From contig NZ_JAJEJR010000003.1 in the NCBI RefSeq assembly GCF_021390595.1, positions 310,001-374,000 of the forward strand: a stretch of 64,000 nucleotides of DNA. Direction: 5' to 3'. The notes under the pieces are model-generated. The model ran no database searches. It was given only the letters and a program-made list of their open reading frames with translations, and was not told the origin of the DNA. Source of the DNA: Paraburkholderia sp. HP33-1 (GTDB lineage: Bacteria > Pseudomonadota > Gammaproteobacteria > Burkholderiales > Burkholderiaceae). Below, in pieces: positions 1 to 10,100 of this stretch (position 1 is the stretch's first letter; each line of letters starts with the position of its first letter). Both the position numbers and the translations under genes were made by a program.

Positions 1-175
1 CTTGAACCAGGACCGGGCGGTTATCAACGTTGTTCAAGCGAACATTGACTTCGCGGTTTTGCGCCGGATAGACGACTCGCGTACCGGTAATGGTGATAGC
101 AGCTTGCGCAGCAAACGAGGCCACGCTGCAGGCGACCGCTGCGGCCAACAAAATAGGAAACTTCATTGAAGACAT
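1..175 (-). CDS. PapD-like fimbrial chaperone, N-terminal part (cut by window edge)
   Basis: This is the start of a periplasmic pilus-assembly chaperone that would cap fimbrial subunits before delivery to the outer-membrane usher. The reverse-strand reading from 175 gives a signal peptide (MSSMKFPILLAAAVACSVASFAAQA). It is followed by the typical first strand of the chaperone Ig domain, with the motif GTRVVYPAQNREVNVRLNN. An in-frame second ATG at 166 is an alternative start. The rest of the gene, and presumably an usher gene, lie left of the window. The pilin gene at 266-811 is directly upstream on the same strand, which fits a chaperone-usher operon. Confidence 0.85.
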   Translation of the reverse strand, partial: MSSMKFPILLAAAVACSVASFAAQAAITITGTRVVYPAQNREVNVRLNNVDNRPVLVQ

Positions 176-265
176 TCGCTCCTCCACGCGACAGATAAGC
201 GGAATGTCACTTCGGGCTGCCTCCGAAACAGGAAAGCAGCCCGATGCCATCCGGCTTGGATTGAC

Positions 266-811
266 TTACTGGTATGCCAACGTGTAGCGAACAACAGCAG
301 TCACGTTACCGGCCGTTGCTGGGGCCGTTGCGTAGTACTGGCCGGCGTAGGTCATCGTTGCGGCCTGGTTGGTGATAGAAACATACGCACCCGTGTTACC
401 CAGCAGAAGTGGCGTGTCCCCCACCATCGTGCCATTGCGGTCAAGCAATTGCACTTCGACATTCTGGGCCGGCGTAGCGACTGCCAGGTTAATTGCATTA
501 CCCGTCTTCGGGTCCATGTTCGTGGTCTCGAAATGCGCCGCGACTTTGCTCAGCGTTGAAGGGCACTGTGACACTGAAATGGTGAACGCCTTGGAGCCGT
601 AGGCGGCGCCAGCCGTAGGCAGCGACTTCGCAGACACAGTGGGCAGCGTGACCGTCTGGTCCTCGTCGCCCGCGTTGATTACACAGGTGTCGTCGGTCAG
701 TTGGCCGTTGAACGTTACCTTACCGGTGCCCGGTGCAGTTTGAGCGAAAACCATCGGCGCGACGGACAGTCCCATCAGCGCGATCATGAGTTGCGTGACT
801 TGTTTTTTCAT
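266..811 (-). CDS. Type 1-like fimbrial major subunit (pilin)
   Basis: This is a secreted fimbrial subunit of 181 aa. The start at 811 is chosen because a signal peptide follows (MKKQVTQLMIALMGLSVAPMVFA) and GAGAGGA precedes it; the reading frame extends 30 codons further without such support. The mature protein has the two cysteines of the pilin disulfide (about C43 in DDTCVINAG and C83 in SVSQC). It ends in a beta-zipper-like C-terminus (YYATAPATAGNVTAVVRYTLAYQ, penultimate Tyr). Subunits of this family are polymerised by donor-strand exchange with help from the chaperone, whose gene follows at 175. First gene of the visible operon. Confidence 0.88.
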   Translation of the reverse strand: MKKQVTQLMIALMGLSVAPMVFAQTAPGTGKVTFNGQLTDDTCVINAGDEDQTVTLPTVSAKSLPTAGAAYGSKAFTISVSQCPSTLSKVAAHFETTNMDPKTGNAINLAVATPAQNVEVQLLDRNGTMVGDTPLLLGNTGAYVSITNQAATMTYAGQYYATAPATAGNVTAVVRYTLAYQ

Positions 812-1068
812 CAGAGTCCTCTCTGTTGCTATTTTTGAAAACGACAAACCCTTGTAAAGCCAATGCTTCCGGCGATCGTCAAGGCAGAGGAATGATGTCA
901 TTGAAGGGGACCACTGTTAATGGGCCGATACCCAAAATGAAAGACCACATTGGTCAGCCGGGAAGCGGCATGTCGGTTTCTCTAACTGGGCCGATCACAG
1001 GGTCAGCTATAAGCGCGGTAGAAGGTACAACGAGAACTACAGGCGCCGCCTGAGAAGCGCGGTAATTG

Positions 1069-1719
1069 TTACGAGCAGGACCACTCGCGCACGATCGTGG
1101 CGAGTTCGACGTCGTTTCTGGCACCAAGCTTCTTCATGCCAGCGTTCTTCTGATTGCTAACGGTCTTCCGACTGCGATTGAGCCGCTCGGCGATCGCGCC
1201 AATCGACATCCCATCGCAAATCATTCGCACGACCGTCGATTCTTTTTCAGATAGCGAATTGAGAGAAGATCGGCCTTCCGCTGCGCGCCCCGTTGCGGAC
1301 ATCAACCTGGTCGCAATGGAATCGGGTAGGAAGACGCTCTTATTTTTGGCGACGCGAACGGCGGTGGTAAGGCTGGCGAAACCCTCGGGGCCCTTACCGA
1401 CGAAGCCGGCCGCGCCCGCATTGAGCGCAGCCGAAATGATGTGCGTCGAAGAGTGTGCGCTCAGAAAGACAACTCCTATGGCTGGAGCAACACGCCGGAT
1501 CCGGTCAAGAAGGCTGAGACCATCGGCATACGGATCGCCTTCGAATTCGTAATCGCACACAAGAACGTCAACGGGTATTTCAACCAGCAGCTCGAGCAAC
1601 CGGCCAATACTTTCGCATTTGAAGCAGATCCGGATGTCCGGACAGGGCTGAAGAACATGCTCGACGCCGAGGAGAATGAATGGATGATCGTCGGCAATAC
1701 CCACTCTGATTTTGTTCAC
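1069..1719 (-). CDS. LuxR/FixJ-type response regulator
   Basis: This 216-aa regulator has an N-terminal receiver domain (residues about 4-125) with the acidic pair D10-D11, phospho-acceptor D56 (VCDYEFEG), the switch Ser in FLSAHSS and the Lys of GKG. A C-terminal LuxR helix-turn-helix covers about 155-205 (LSEKESTVVRMICDGMSIGAIAERL..SRKTVSNQ). Such proteins bind DNA when phosphorylated by a sensor kinase. No kinase gene is visible nearby, so it is an orphan here. It lies upstream of the fimbrial genes on the same strand, so control of the fimbriae is a plausible but unproven role. The motif order and spacing are canonical. Confidence 0.9.
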   Translation of the reverse strand: MNKIRVGIADDHPFILLGVEHVLQPCPDIRICFKCESIGRLLELLVEIPVDVLVCDYEFEGDPYADGLSLLDRIRRVAPAIGVVFLSAHSSTHIISAALNAGAAGFVGKGPEGFASLTTAVRVAKNKSVFLPDSIATRLMSATGRAAEGRSSLNSLSEKESTVVRMICDGMSIGAIAERLNRSRKTVSNQKNAGMKKLGARNDVELATIVREWSCS

Positions 1720-2477
1720 TCACACTCCATCGCAATACTGGTGAAGACTTTTTTCGTACCAAAACACATGCATGCTTTCTTGCCAAAGTACAATGTCATT
1801 CCACACGGTTCTGTGACGAGAAGAAAGCGGGATATACACCCATGCTACTAGCCGACGTGCCCGAGCCGGTCTGTATTCGCAAGCTACGGGATGCCGCCTT
1901 TGCCCGGACCAATCCGGCAAATTTCGGCAGCGAAGACCGAGCAACAAGCTTCGTCGAAAACAACAGGGCCTCTAGCGCATATCAAAAAATGCCTTGATCA
2001 TTCCGCCAGCCGTTTTGGCTTTACAGAAATTAAAGATTCAAATTGCTATTTTTTAAAACGATGAAAACTCGATGAGAAGGTCGTTGCGTTCTTTGAGACC
2101 AATCAAGTCTTCCCATGCAACGTGGCATGGATCAACAATCAAGGGAGAGGGATAGCGCAGCGCGCCGCACTCGTCAGCGAGGAATTGAAACATCCTCGCG
2201 TAGGACGGAGTCAGATTGTACGAAACAAAAAAATCAAAAAACTCAGCGAAATCCTATATGTCTTCTAGGAACACAAGGGCCGCGCCTTGCCCGATTGCGG
2301 TCGAACCGTTGCCCTACGCAATGGCGCCCTGACCGGCGACCATCAAGTTGTAATCGAGGCCGTCGCGTGCTCGACAGATTCGATGCGGACGAAATATGCG
2401 AATAACAAGATGGGAAGGTCCACGCCCTCCAATTTCGTCCGAGCAGGCCGAGCGCATGGTCAGCCCTTAACGGTACC
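1720..2477. other. Intergenic stretch without a recognisable gene
   Basis: No reading frame here has family motifs, a good ribosome-binding site or the expected codon bias. The region is more AT-rich than its neighbours around 1985-2110. It probably holds the promoter of the response-regulator gene (minus strand), but no specific element can be supported. Confidence 0.5.
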
Positions 2478-3905
2478 CTAAGTCGCAAAATGATTGCGCA
2501 CGAGATCCACGAACGCGGCTAGCGCGGCGAGCAGGACCACCACAAACAGCCAGCGCTCGCGCAGCGTAAACACGGCCCGTGTCCCCTTGCGACGCTCGGC
2601 GATGTAAAACCACCCGGTCCCCGCCGTATAAAGCACGGTGGACATCAACAAATAATGCAGGCCGCCTGCGTACACGAGAAATAGCGCGTAGAAGCAACCC
2701 GCCAGCGCGAGCATGAAATCGATGCGTCGCGACCACGGCTGCCCCGCATACGATTCGCCGCTCGATGCGAGCTTCAACCCGTATCCGGCGACGAACAGGT
2801 ACGGGATCAGATTCATCGACGTCGTGAACTCCTTGGCGAACGTGAACGCTTCCTGCGAAAACAGCGTCACGATCAGAAACGCCTGGATCACGAGGCTCGT
2901 CATCCATAGCGCGGCGACCGGAACGTGGTTGCGGTTCTCTCGCGCGAGAAACGCCGGCATCGTACGGCTCTTGCCTGCCGCGTGCAGAATTTCGGCGGCG
3001 AGCAGCGTCCATGCGAGATAGGAACCGAGCACCGAGATCAGCAGACCGAGCTTGACCACGACCGCGCCCCAGGCGCCGACCGCGGCGCTCAGCACGCCTG
3101 CCATCGACGGATTTTTCAGCGTGCCCAACTGCTCGAGCGGCAACACGCCGTACGACAACAATGTGACGATGACCATCAACGCGAGCACGCAGAGAAAGCC
3201 GAGCACTGTCGCGACGCCGACGTCGCGCCGCTCGCGCGCGTGACGGGAATAAACGCTCGCGCCTTCGACGCCGAGAAACACGAAGACCGTGCCCAACATC
3301 GTCTTGCGCACCTCGCCGAACAGGCTGGCCGCCGACGGCTCGGGAACGGTCCACAGATTCGCGACGAACAGTTGCCAATTGACGCTGGGTAGCACGAGCG
3401 CCGCGAACAGCCCGATCGCAAGCAGTTTGGCGACCGTCATCGACGCATTCACTAGCGACGAGCCCTTCACGCCGTGCAGGATCAGATAGTGGAACACCCA
3501 GATCATCAGCGAGGAACTGACGATCGCGCTCAGCGTATTACCCGCGCCGAATGCAGGCACGACAATCGCGAGCGCCGACTTGATCAGGACGAGATAGGTC
3601 ACGTTGCCAAGACAACTGCCGCACCAGTAGCCGAACGCCGACAGAAAGCCCGTATAGCGTCCAAAGCCGACGCGCGCATACGTATAGACGCCGACGTCCA
3701 GCTCGGGCTTGCGCCATGCGAGTCGTTGAAAGATCAGCGCGAGGATCAGCATGCCGGAGCCGGTGATGGTCCAGCTGATCAACGATCCGACGACGCCGGT
3801 ATATTTGCCGAGCGCCTGCGGCAACGAAAAGACCCCCACCCCAACCATCGAGCCGATTACCATCGCCATCAGGCCCAGTGCTGAAAGTCTGACGCGCTTG
3901 TCCAT
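2478..3905 (-). CDS. APC-family basic amino acid antiporter (ArcD-like)
   Basis: This is a polytopic inner-membrane permease of 475 aa with about 12 hydrophobic segments. The first segment has the APC substrate motif GSMVGVGVFSLP; KPELDVGVYTYARVGFGRYTGFLSAFGYW and VFLGVEGASVYSRHA are shared with arginine:ornithine antiporters. The start at 3905 (MDKRVRLSALGLMAMVIGS) places the first membrane helix near the N-terminus and has GGGAGAG upstream; the frame extends 28 codons further without membrane-protein character. It is clearly paralogous to the permeases at 4037 and 27690. Exchange of arginine or a related cationic amino acid is inferred; the exact substrate pair is unknown. Confidence 0.85.
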   Translation of the reverse strand: MDKRVRLSALGLMAMVIGSMVGVGVFSLPQALGKYTGVVGSLISWTITGSGMLILALIFQRLAWRKPELDVGVYTYARVGFGRYTGFLSAFGYWCGSCLGNVTYLVLIKSALAIVVPAFGAGNTLSAIVSSSLMIWVFHYLILHGVKGSSLVNASMTVAKLLAIGLFAALVLPSVNWQLFVANLWTVPEPSAASLFGEVRKTMLGTVFVFLGVEGASVYSRHARERRDVGVATVLGFLCVLALMVIVTLLSYGVLPLEQLGTLKNPSMAGVLSAAVGAWGAVVVKLGLLISVLGSYLAWTLLAAEILHAAGKSRTMPAFLARENRNHVPVAALWMTSLVIQAFLIVTLFSQEAFTFAKEFTTSMNLIPYLFVAGYGLKLASSGESYAGQPWSRRIDFMLALAGCFYALFLVYAGGLHYLLMSTVLYTAGTGWFYIAERRKGTRAVFTLRERWLFVVVLLAALAAFVDLVRNHFAT

Positions 3906-4036
3906 TCTGCAATCGCTCTCCCGCGAACACGTTCCGATCCAGCCGCCGCCGTGCGAACCACGCAAATCAGCGCACCCATTCGCACTCACGACCGCAACGC
4001 CTGAACCGCGCTTGTGCGACTACGATGATCGACCGC

Positions 4037-5473
4037 TCAGATGACAATCGTGCCGGTCGCGAGGCCAATCAACGCAGCAATCGCGCCGCAGGCCGCGACG
4101 GCAAAGATGATCCACTCGACTTTCGAAAACACGCGCAGGCCGCGCTCGCGTTTAGCCACTACGTACAGCACGGTACCCGGCGCATAGAGCATTGCCGACA
4201 GCATCAGAAATTTCAGACCACCCGCGAACAGCAGAAAGGCCGTGTACAACGTCGCGAACATCGCGACGAAATACTCGGTGCGCAACGCGCCGCTCAAGGT
4301 GCCGCCGCTTTGTTCGCTATCGTGACGCGCGGCCTTGGTGCCGTATGCGGCCACGAGAAAATAAGGAATCAGCGCCATCGAGCTTGTCAGCTTGAGCATC
4401 AGCGCAAATGCATCGTTCGACCAGTACGTGCTGATCACGAACATCTGCACGACGCTACTCGTGAGCCAAACCGCGGCGGCAGGCACCTTGCGCTCGTTCT
4501 GTCGCGTGAAGATGCGCGGCATCGTCTCGAGACGTGCGGCGGCGAACAGTACCTCGGCACAGATCAGCGACCACGCGAGGTACGCGCCCAGGATCGAAAT
4601 GATCAGACCGGCGCTGACGAACACGACGCCGAATGGGCCGAGCAGCGCGCCGAGTACCGCGGCCATCGACGGCTGGCGCATCACCGCGATGTCGGCGCGC
4701 GGCAAGCTCGCGTAAGGCAGCAGCGTCACCAGCACCAGCAGACACAGCACGGCCACGAAGCCGCTGATCGTCGCCGCGCCGACGTCCGAGCGCTTTTTCG
4801 CGTAGCGCGAGTACACGCTCGCCCCTTCGATACCGACGAACACGAAAACGGTGACGAGCATCGTCGCGCGAACCTGCGAGAAAAGACCCGTGCCGATCTG
4901 AGCGCTGCCTTCCCACAGATTCGCGCGGAACATATCGGCGCGAAACAGCGCGATCAGCATCACGATGAACAGCACGATAGGGATGATCTTCGCGACCGTG
5001 ACGATCGTGTTGATCATCGTGGCCTGCTGCACGCCGCGCAGCATCACCATATGAAACAGCCAGATGCCCACCGACGACACGATGATCGCGGTCGCCGTAT
5101 TGCCGTCGCCGAATGCGGGGACGAAAGCGCCAAGCGTCGCCTTGATCAGCACCCAGTACGACACATTGCCGAAGCAGCCGGCCATCCAGTAACCGAATGC
5201 AGACAGAAAGCCCGCATAGTCGCCGAAGCCCGCTCGCGCGTACGCGAACACACCGGCATCGAGCTCGGGCCGCCGCTGCGCGAGCGCCTGAAAGACGCGG
5301 GCCAGCGCGTACATGCCAATACCCGCCACGCACCACGCAATGACCGCGCCGAACGGGCCGGTCGCGCGCGCGAAATTGCGCGGCAGGGAGAAAATTCCTG
5401 CGCCCACCATTGAGCCGACGACCATCGCGGTCAATGCGGGCAACGACAGTTTCGTCTCGAGCTGGGTTGCCAT
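4037..5473 (-). CDS. APC-family arginine/ornithine-type antiporter (ArcD-like)
   Basis: This is a 478-aa inner-membrane permease with about 12 hydrophobic segments. It has GSMVGAGIFSLPRNFARATGPFGAVIAW in the first helices, RPELDAGVFAYARAGFGDYAGFLSAFGYW, and FVGIEGASVYSRYAKKRSDVG in the middle. These blocks match the permease beside arcA at 27690 almost word for word, closer than the 2478 paralogue does. It lies upstream of that paralogue on the same strand with 131 bp between them, so the two may be cotranscribed. The role is probably antiport of a basic amino acid against its decarboxylation or deimination product. No enzyme gene accompanies it here. Confidence 0.87.
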   Translation of the reverse strand: MATQLETKLSLPALTAMVVGSMVGAGIFSLPRNFARATGPFGAVIAWCVAGIGMYALARVFQALAQRRPELDAGVFAYARAGFGDYAGFLSAFGYWMAGCFGNVSYWVLIKATLGAFVPAFGDGNTATAIIVSSVGIWLFHMVMLRGVQQATMINTIVTVAKIIPIVLFIVMLIALFRADMFRANLWEGSAQIGTGLFSQVRATMLVTVFVFVGIEGASVYSRYAKKRSDVGAATISGFVAVLCLLVLVTLLPYASLPRADIAVMRQPSMAAVLGALLGPFGVVFVSAGLIISILGAYLAWSLICAEVLFAAARLETMPRIFTRQNERKVPAAAVWLTSSVVQMFVISTYWSNDAFALMLKLTSSMALIPYFLVAAYGTKAARHDSEQSGGTLSGALRTEYFVAMFATLYTAFLLFAGGLKFLMLSAMLYAPGTVLYVVAKRERGLRVFSKVEWIIFAVAACGAIAALIGLATGTIVI

Positions 5474-5645
5474 CGTTCACCATTCAGAGAAGCGGGTTAC
5501 TTTCAGAAAGGGACTCACGCGGAGCAGCCACGCGTATGTTGCGCTGCTCCCGGTAGCCCTCCCGACTGAAGCCACCGGCCTTGCGTATAGCAAACTGCGC
5601 AATCGCTAGCGGAAGCTTCCGGCCTTCAAGGCGCCTCGCGGCCGC

Positions 5646-7142
5646 TCACTGCGAAGCCGGCGCACTTGTGGTGGCGGGCGCCGGTCCCGCCGGTGTCGGT
5701 GTGTTCGCGACCGCCGGCGGATTGGCCAGCCAGCCGCCACCCATCGCCCTGAACAGCGCGAACTGCGCCTGCAGTTTGCCCACCTCTTCCCTCACCTGCG
5801 ACGACTGACTTTCCAGCAGTGCAACCCGCACCTGATCGATATCGACCCGGCCTGTATCGCCGACCTCATAGCGACGCTGCACCTGGCTCAACTGCGTGGT
5901 ACGTCGCGCGACCTCTTCGTTGCGCGCCTTGAACAACTCGTCCTGCCGGTTCAAACGCGCCAATGCACGGTCAACGTCATAGAACGCGCCGAGCGCGGTC
6001 TTTTCGTAGTTGAACATCGCCTGCTGTGCCTGCGCATCCGACGACTCCACCTGCGAGCGGCGCGCGCCAAAATCGATCAGCGGCATCGTCATCGCCGCGC
6101 CGAATAGCCAGAACGTGCTGGGCCCGAGGCCCTGGCCCGCGATCTCCCAACCATTGCGCGCGAGCAGACCGCTTAGCGATATGGTCGGCCAGTAATTGAG
6201 TCGCGCGACATCCGACTGCCTGACCGCCGCATTCACGCGCGCCTGCGCCGCGATCAGATCAGGGCGCCGCATCAGCAGATCGACGGGCTGGCCCGGCTCG
6301 ATACCCGGCAGCGCGATCATCAGCTTGTCGCTTTCGTCGAGAACGCCGGCGAAGTCCGCAGGCTGCGCGCCGCATAGGTTCTGCAGATTCAGCCGCGCCT
6401 GCGCGATGCCGTTCTCCACGTCCTGCAATCGCGCATCCACCTGCGCGCGGCCAGCGCGCGCTGCTTCGATATCCGTACTAAGTACCAGGCCCGCGGTAAA
6501 GCTCTTTTCGGCGATGTTGACGAAGTCGTCGGCGATAGCGCGGCTCTGCAGCAGAATCGTGCGCTGACGCAGCAGTCCGCGATACGTGACGTACAGATCC
6601 GCGACACCCGACACCACGCTCAGGCGTACCGCCTCCGCATCGCCCGCGGCGGCACGCACCTGTTCGCGTGCCGCCGAGAGCCGCGCGCGTCCCTGGCCGA
6701 ACAGGTCGATCTCCCATTGCGCCTGCAAGCCAACACGCCAGAACTGAGCATCGAGATTGTTGATACCGAGAAATTCCTGGAACTCGAGCTGCGTCTCGCC
6801 GCCGTGATACTTCGCGGCGCTCACGCCTGCGCCGACCGATGGCAATAGTTGCGAGCGAGCCAGCCGGATCCCCGCCTGCACCTGATCGACGCGCGCGTAA
6901 GCGGTGGCGATGTCGAAGTTGTGCGCGAGCGCGAGTTCGATCAGTTTGTTCAGCGTCGGATCGTTGTACTGCGTCCACCAGGTCGCGAGATCCTGCGCGG
7001 ACATCGGTGTCGCCGCGCCCGGTTGCGCCTCCGAATACTGTGGCGGAAACGCGGCGGGCTTCTCCAGCTGCAACGAACCCGTACACCCGGCATCGAGCAG
7101 CAGGACCGCGATGGCGAAAAGATAACGGCGCGCGCGGATCAT
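5646..7142 (-). CDS. NodT-family RND outer-membrane efflux lipoprotein
   Basis: This is the TolC-like exit duct of a tripartite efflux pump, 498 aa. The start at 7142 overlaps the pump gene stop as ATGA. A lipoprotein-like signal (MIRARRYLFAIAVLLLDAGC) precedes the conserved WWTQYNDPTLNKLIELALAHN block and two repeated OEP halves (RRPDLIAAQARVNAAVRQSDVARLNYWPTISLSG and the LSQVQRRYEVGDTGRVDID region). The lipobox DAGC is slightly off consensus because of the Asp. The C-terminus is rich in Pro, Ala and Thr. It is the last gene of the operon adaptor > pump > duct. Confidence 0.92.
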   Translation of the reverse strand: MIRARRYLFAIAVLLLDAGCTGSLQLEKPAAFPPQYSEAQPGAATPMSAQDLATWWTQYNDPTLNKLIELALAHNFDIATAYARVDQVQAGIRLARSQLLPSVGAGVSAAKYHGGETQLEFQEFLGINNLDAQFWRVGLQAQWEIDLFGQGRARLSAAREQVRAAAGDAEAVRLSVVSGVADLYVTYRGLLRQRTILLQSRAIADDFVNIAEKSFTAGLVLSTDIEAARAGRAQVDARLQDVENGIAQARLNLQNLCGAQPADFAGVLDESDKLMIALPGIEPGQPVDLLMRRPDLIAAQARVNAAVRQSDVARLNYWPTISLSGLLARNGWEIAGQGLGPSTFWLFGAAMTMPLIDFGARRSQVESSDAQAQQAMFNYEKTALGAFYDVDRALARLNRQDELFKARNEEVARRTTQLSQVQRRYEVGDTGRVDIDQVRVALLESQSSQVREEVGKLQAQFALFRAMGGGWLANPPAVANTPTPAGPAPATTSAPASQ

Positions 7143-10100
7143 TTTGCTTCCGGGTGTTGACCCGGCTCCCATTCCGCCTGCCTGATCGAGAACAGCATCG
7201 CATACAGCGCCGGCACGGCGACCATTGTCAGCACGGTAGCAAAGGCAAGGCCGGACATAATCGTTATCGCCATGTCCTTGAAGAAAGGATCCCACAACAA
7301 GGGCGCCATACCGAGCGCCGTCGTGCCGGCCGACAGCATCACCGGACGCAGACGGCTCATCGCGCCGTGCGTCACCGCCTGCATGCGCGGCACGCCGGCG
7401 GCGACCTGCGTATCCATCTCCTCGACAAGCACAACGCCATTCTTGATCAGCATGCCGATCAGACTCAACAGACCGAGCAACGCCATGAAGCCGAATGCGC
7501 CGCGGAACAGCAGCAGACCGACCGTCACACCGCAGATCGACATCGGCACGACGAGCAGCACGACGAGCGCGGGCTTCAGGCGCCCGAACATCATCATCAC
7601 GAGTAGCGCCATGGCAATGAAGCCGAGCGGCAGCTGACGGAACAGGCTCTCCTGCGCGCGCGTCGACGATTCGTGCTCGCCGCCCCACTCGAAGCTATAG
7701 CCGGGTGGCAGCTTGATGTTCTCGATGCCGGAGCGGATGCGGTTGAACGCCGCCACACTGTTCTGTCCATAGATCGGGTTGGCCGAAACCGTGAGCGTGC
7801 GGATCCGGTCTTCGCGCGCGATCTGGCCTTCCTCGGTGCCGACCGTGAAGCCGCTCACCACGTCGCCGAGCGGCACGTAACGGCGCAGCCCCGCGCTGAA
7901 CACCTGCAGGTCCTGCAGGCCCGCGACGCCGCGCGTGTAGTCGGGCGAGCGCAGCACGATGGGCAGCAACTGATCGCCTTCGCGATAGAGGCCCGCCCGC
8001 AGGCCTTCGGTTGCATACGCCATCGTGTCGGTGACCTGCCGGCGCGTCACCCCGAGCGAGCGCGCACGCGATTCGTCGAATTCCGGCCTCACGATGCTGA
8101 TCGGAGTCTCCCAGTCGTCGCGGATCGCGATGATGCGGCCGTCCGCCTTCAGCACGCTCTGCGCTTCCTGCGACAACCGGCGCAGCACGGCCGGATCGGG
8201 TCCGGAGAAGCGGGCCTGAATGGCCGCGCCACCACCGGGACCGAAGTTGGGGCGCGTGACCGTCCAATGCTGTTCGGGGAAGCGCTTCTTCAGGTCCGCT
8301 TCGATCTCCGGAATCATGTCGTCGATCAGGCGCTGGTCCTTCGCGCCGACGATGAACTGCGCGTATGACGGATCGCGCGTCTCCGGATCGTAGACGAGGA
8401 AGAAACGCGTCGCCCCCCCGCCGATATACGTCTGCACGTTGGTGACGTCCGCATGCCTGAGCAGCACCTTCTCCACGTCGCGGCTCTTTTCGACCACCGC
8501 GCGAATATCGGCGCCGCGAGGAAAACGCATATCGACATAGAAGATCGGCGTGGTCGACGCGGGGAAGAAGCTCTGCTCGACGAAACGGAACGCCCATCCG
8601 GCGAGCACCGTCAGCACGGCGAGGCCGATGACCACGAGCACGCGCCGTCCGGTCACCCATGACAACAGCTCGCCATAACGCTTGTACAGCTTCGACCTGA
8701 AGGGGTCTTCATCGATGATGTCCGCGGGCTTGAAAAGATACGTACCGAACAGCGGTGTCAGGGCGATCGCGATCACCCAGCTAAATAGCAGCGAAATCGC
8801 GGCGACAGCGAACAATGACGCACAGAATTCGCCGACCGCGTCCGGCGACAGGCCGATGCCCGAGAAAGCCAGAATCCCCACGATGGTCGACGCGAGCAGA
8901 ATCCATTGGCTTTGTTTGAGAATTTCGGTCGCCGCCTCGAGATGCGACATGCCTCGCTGCACCTTCACGAGCATGCCCTCGACCACCACGATGCTGTTAT
9001 CGGTCAGCATACCCATCACGATGATCAGCGCGCCGAGTGAGATTCGCTGCAGCTCGATGCCCGCCGCGTACATGACCAGCAGCGTGCCGAGGATCGACAG
9101 GAACAGCTCGACGCCGAGCACGACACCCGCCCGCCAGCCGAGCCCGATACCCAGCGCGACACCGACGATCGCCACGGACAGGAACACGTCGAAGATAAAA
9201 CCGCGCACGCTCTCGTCGACGACCTGCGGCTGATCGTAAAGCGAGTAAAGCTTCATCCCGATCGGACGGTCGCGCTCCAGTGCCGCGAGCTTCGCCTTGA
9301 TCTGCTCGCCGACCCTTACCACGTTGACGCGCGGCCGCGCGCTGATACCGATCGTGATCGCGGGCTGACCGTTGTAATGAATGACGTGGTTCGGAATCGT
9401 CGCGTAGCCGTGGCTTACGCGCGCGATGTCGCCGAGCAGCAGCGGGCCGGGCGTATTGTTGACAGGCAGCGAACGGATGGCCCGCAACGAATCCAGCGAG
9501 CCGGTCGGCGCGATCCGCAACGACAGATCGCCGACGCGCTCGCGGCCCGCGGGCCGAACCTCGTTCTGCAGGAACAGCGTCTGCGCGAGATCGTCGGTGG
9601 ACAGATTGTTGGCGATCAGTTGCGACTGGTCGACGTCGACCGAGATCTGCTCCTGCTGGTCACCGGCGATCACGATGTCGGACACGTCGCCGAGCGTCAG
9701 CAGCTGGCGGCGCAGTTCGCGCGCGTACCCATACAGTTGCGCCTGCGTGTAGCCCTCGCCGGTCAGCGCGTAGAACATCCCGTAGACATCGCCGAAGCGG
9801 TCGAGCACGAGTGTCGGGCCCGCGCCGGGCGGCAGTCGTACCTGGGCATCCGACACCGACTTGCGCAACTCGTCCCACACCTGCGGCAATTGCGCCGACG
9901 TGTACTGGTCGCGAATCTGCACGCGGATTTCAGAGTAGCCCGGCGTCGAGCGCGAGGTCAGCTTCTCGACCTGCGGCATCTGCTGGATCGCGCTTTCGAG
10001 CCGGTCCGTCACTTCCTGCTCCACCTCGTGCGCACTCGCGCCAGGATAGAGCGTCACGACGACCGCCGTCTTGATCGTGAATTTCGGGTCTTCGAGCCGA

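Noticed and set aside
4025..5413. 462-codon plus-strand open frame opposite the ArcD-like permease
   Set aside because: It is rich in His, Arg, Asp and Gln with no motif, a typical antisense shadow of a GC-rich membrane-protein gene.
7703..9752. Overlapping frames on both strands inside the RND pump gene
   Set aside because: All are shadows in other frames of the single intact 1019-codon gene.
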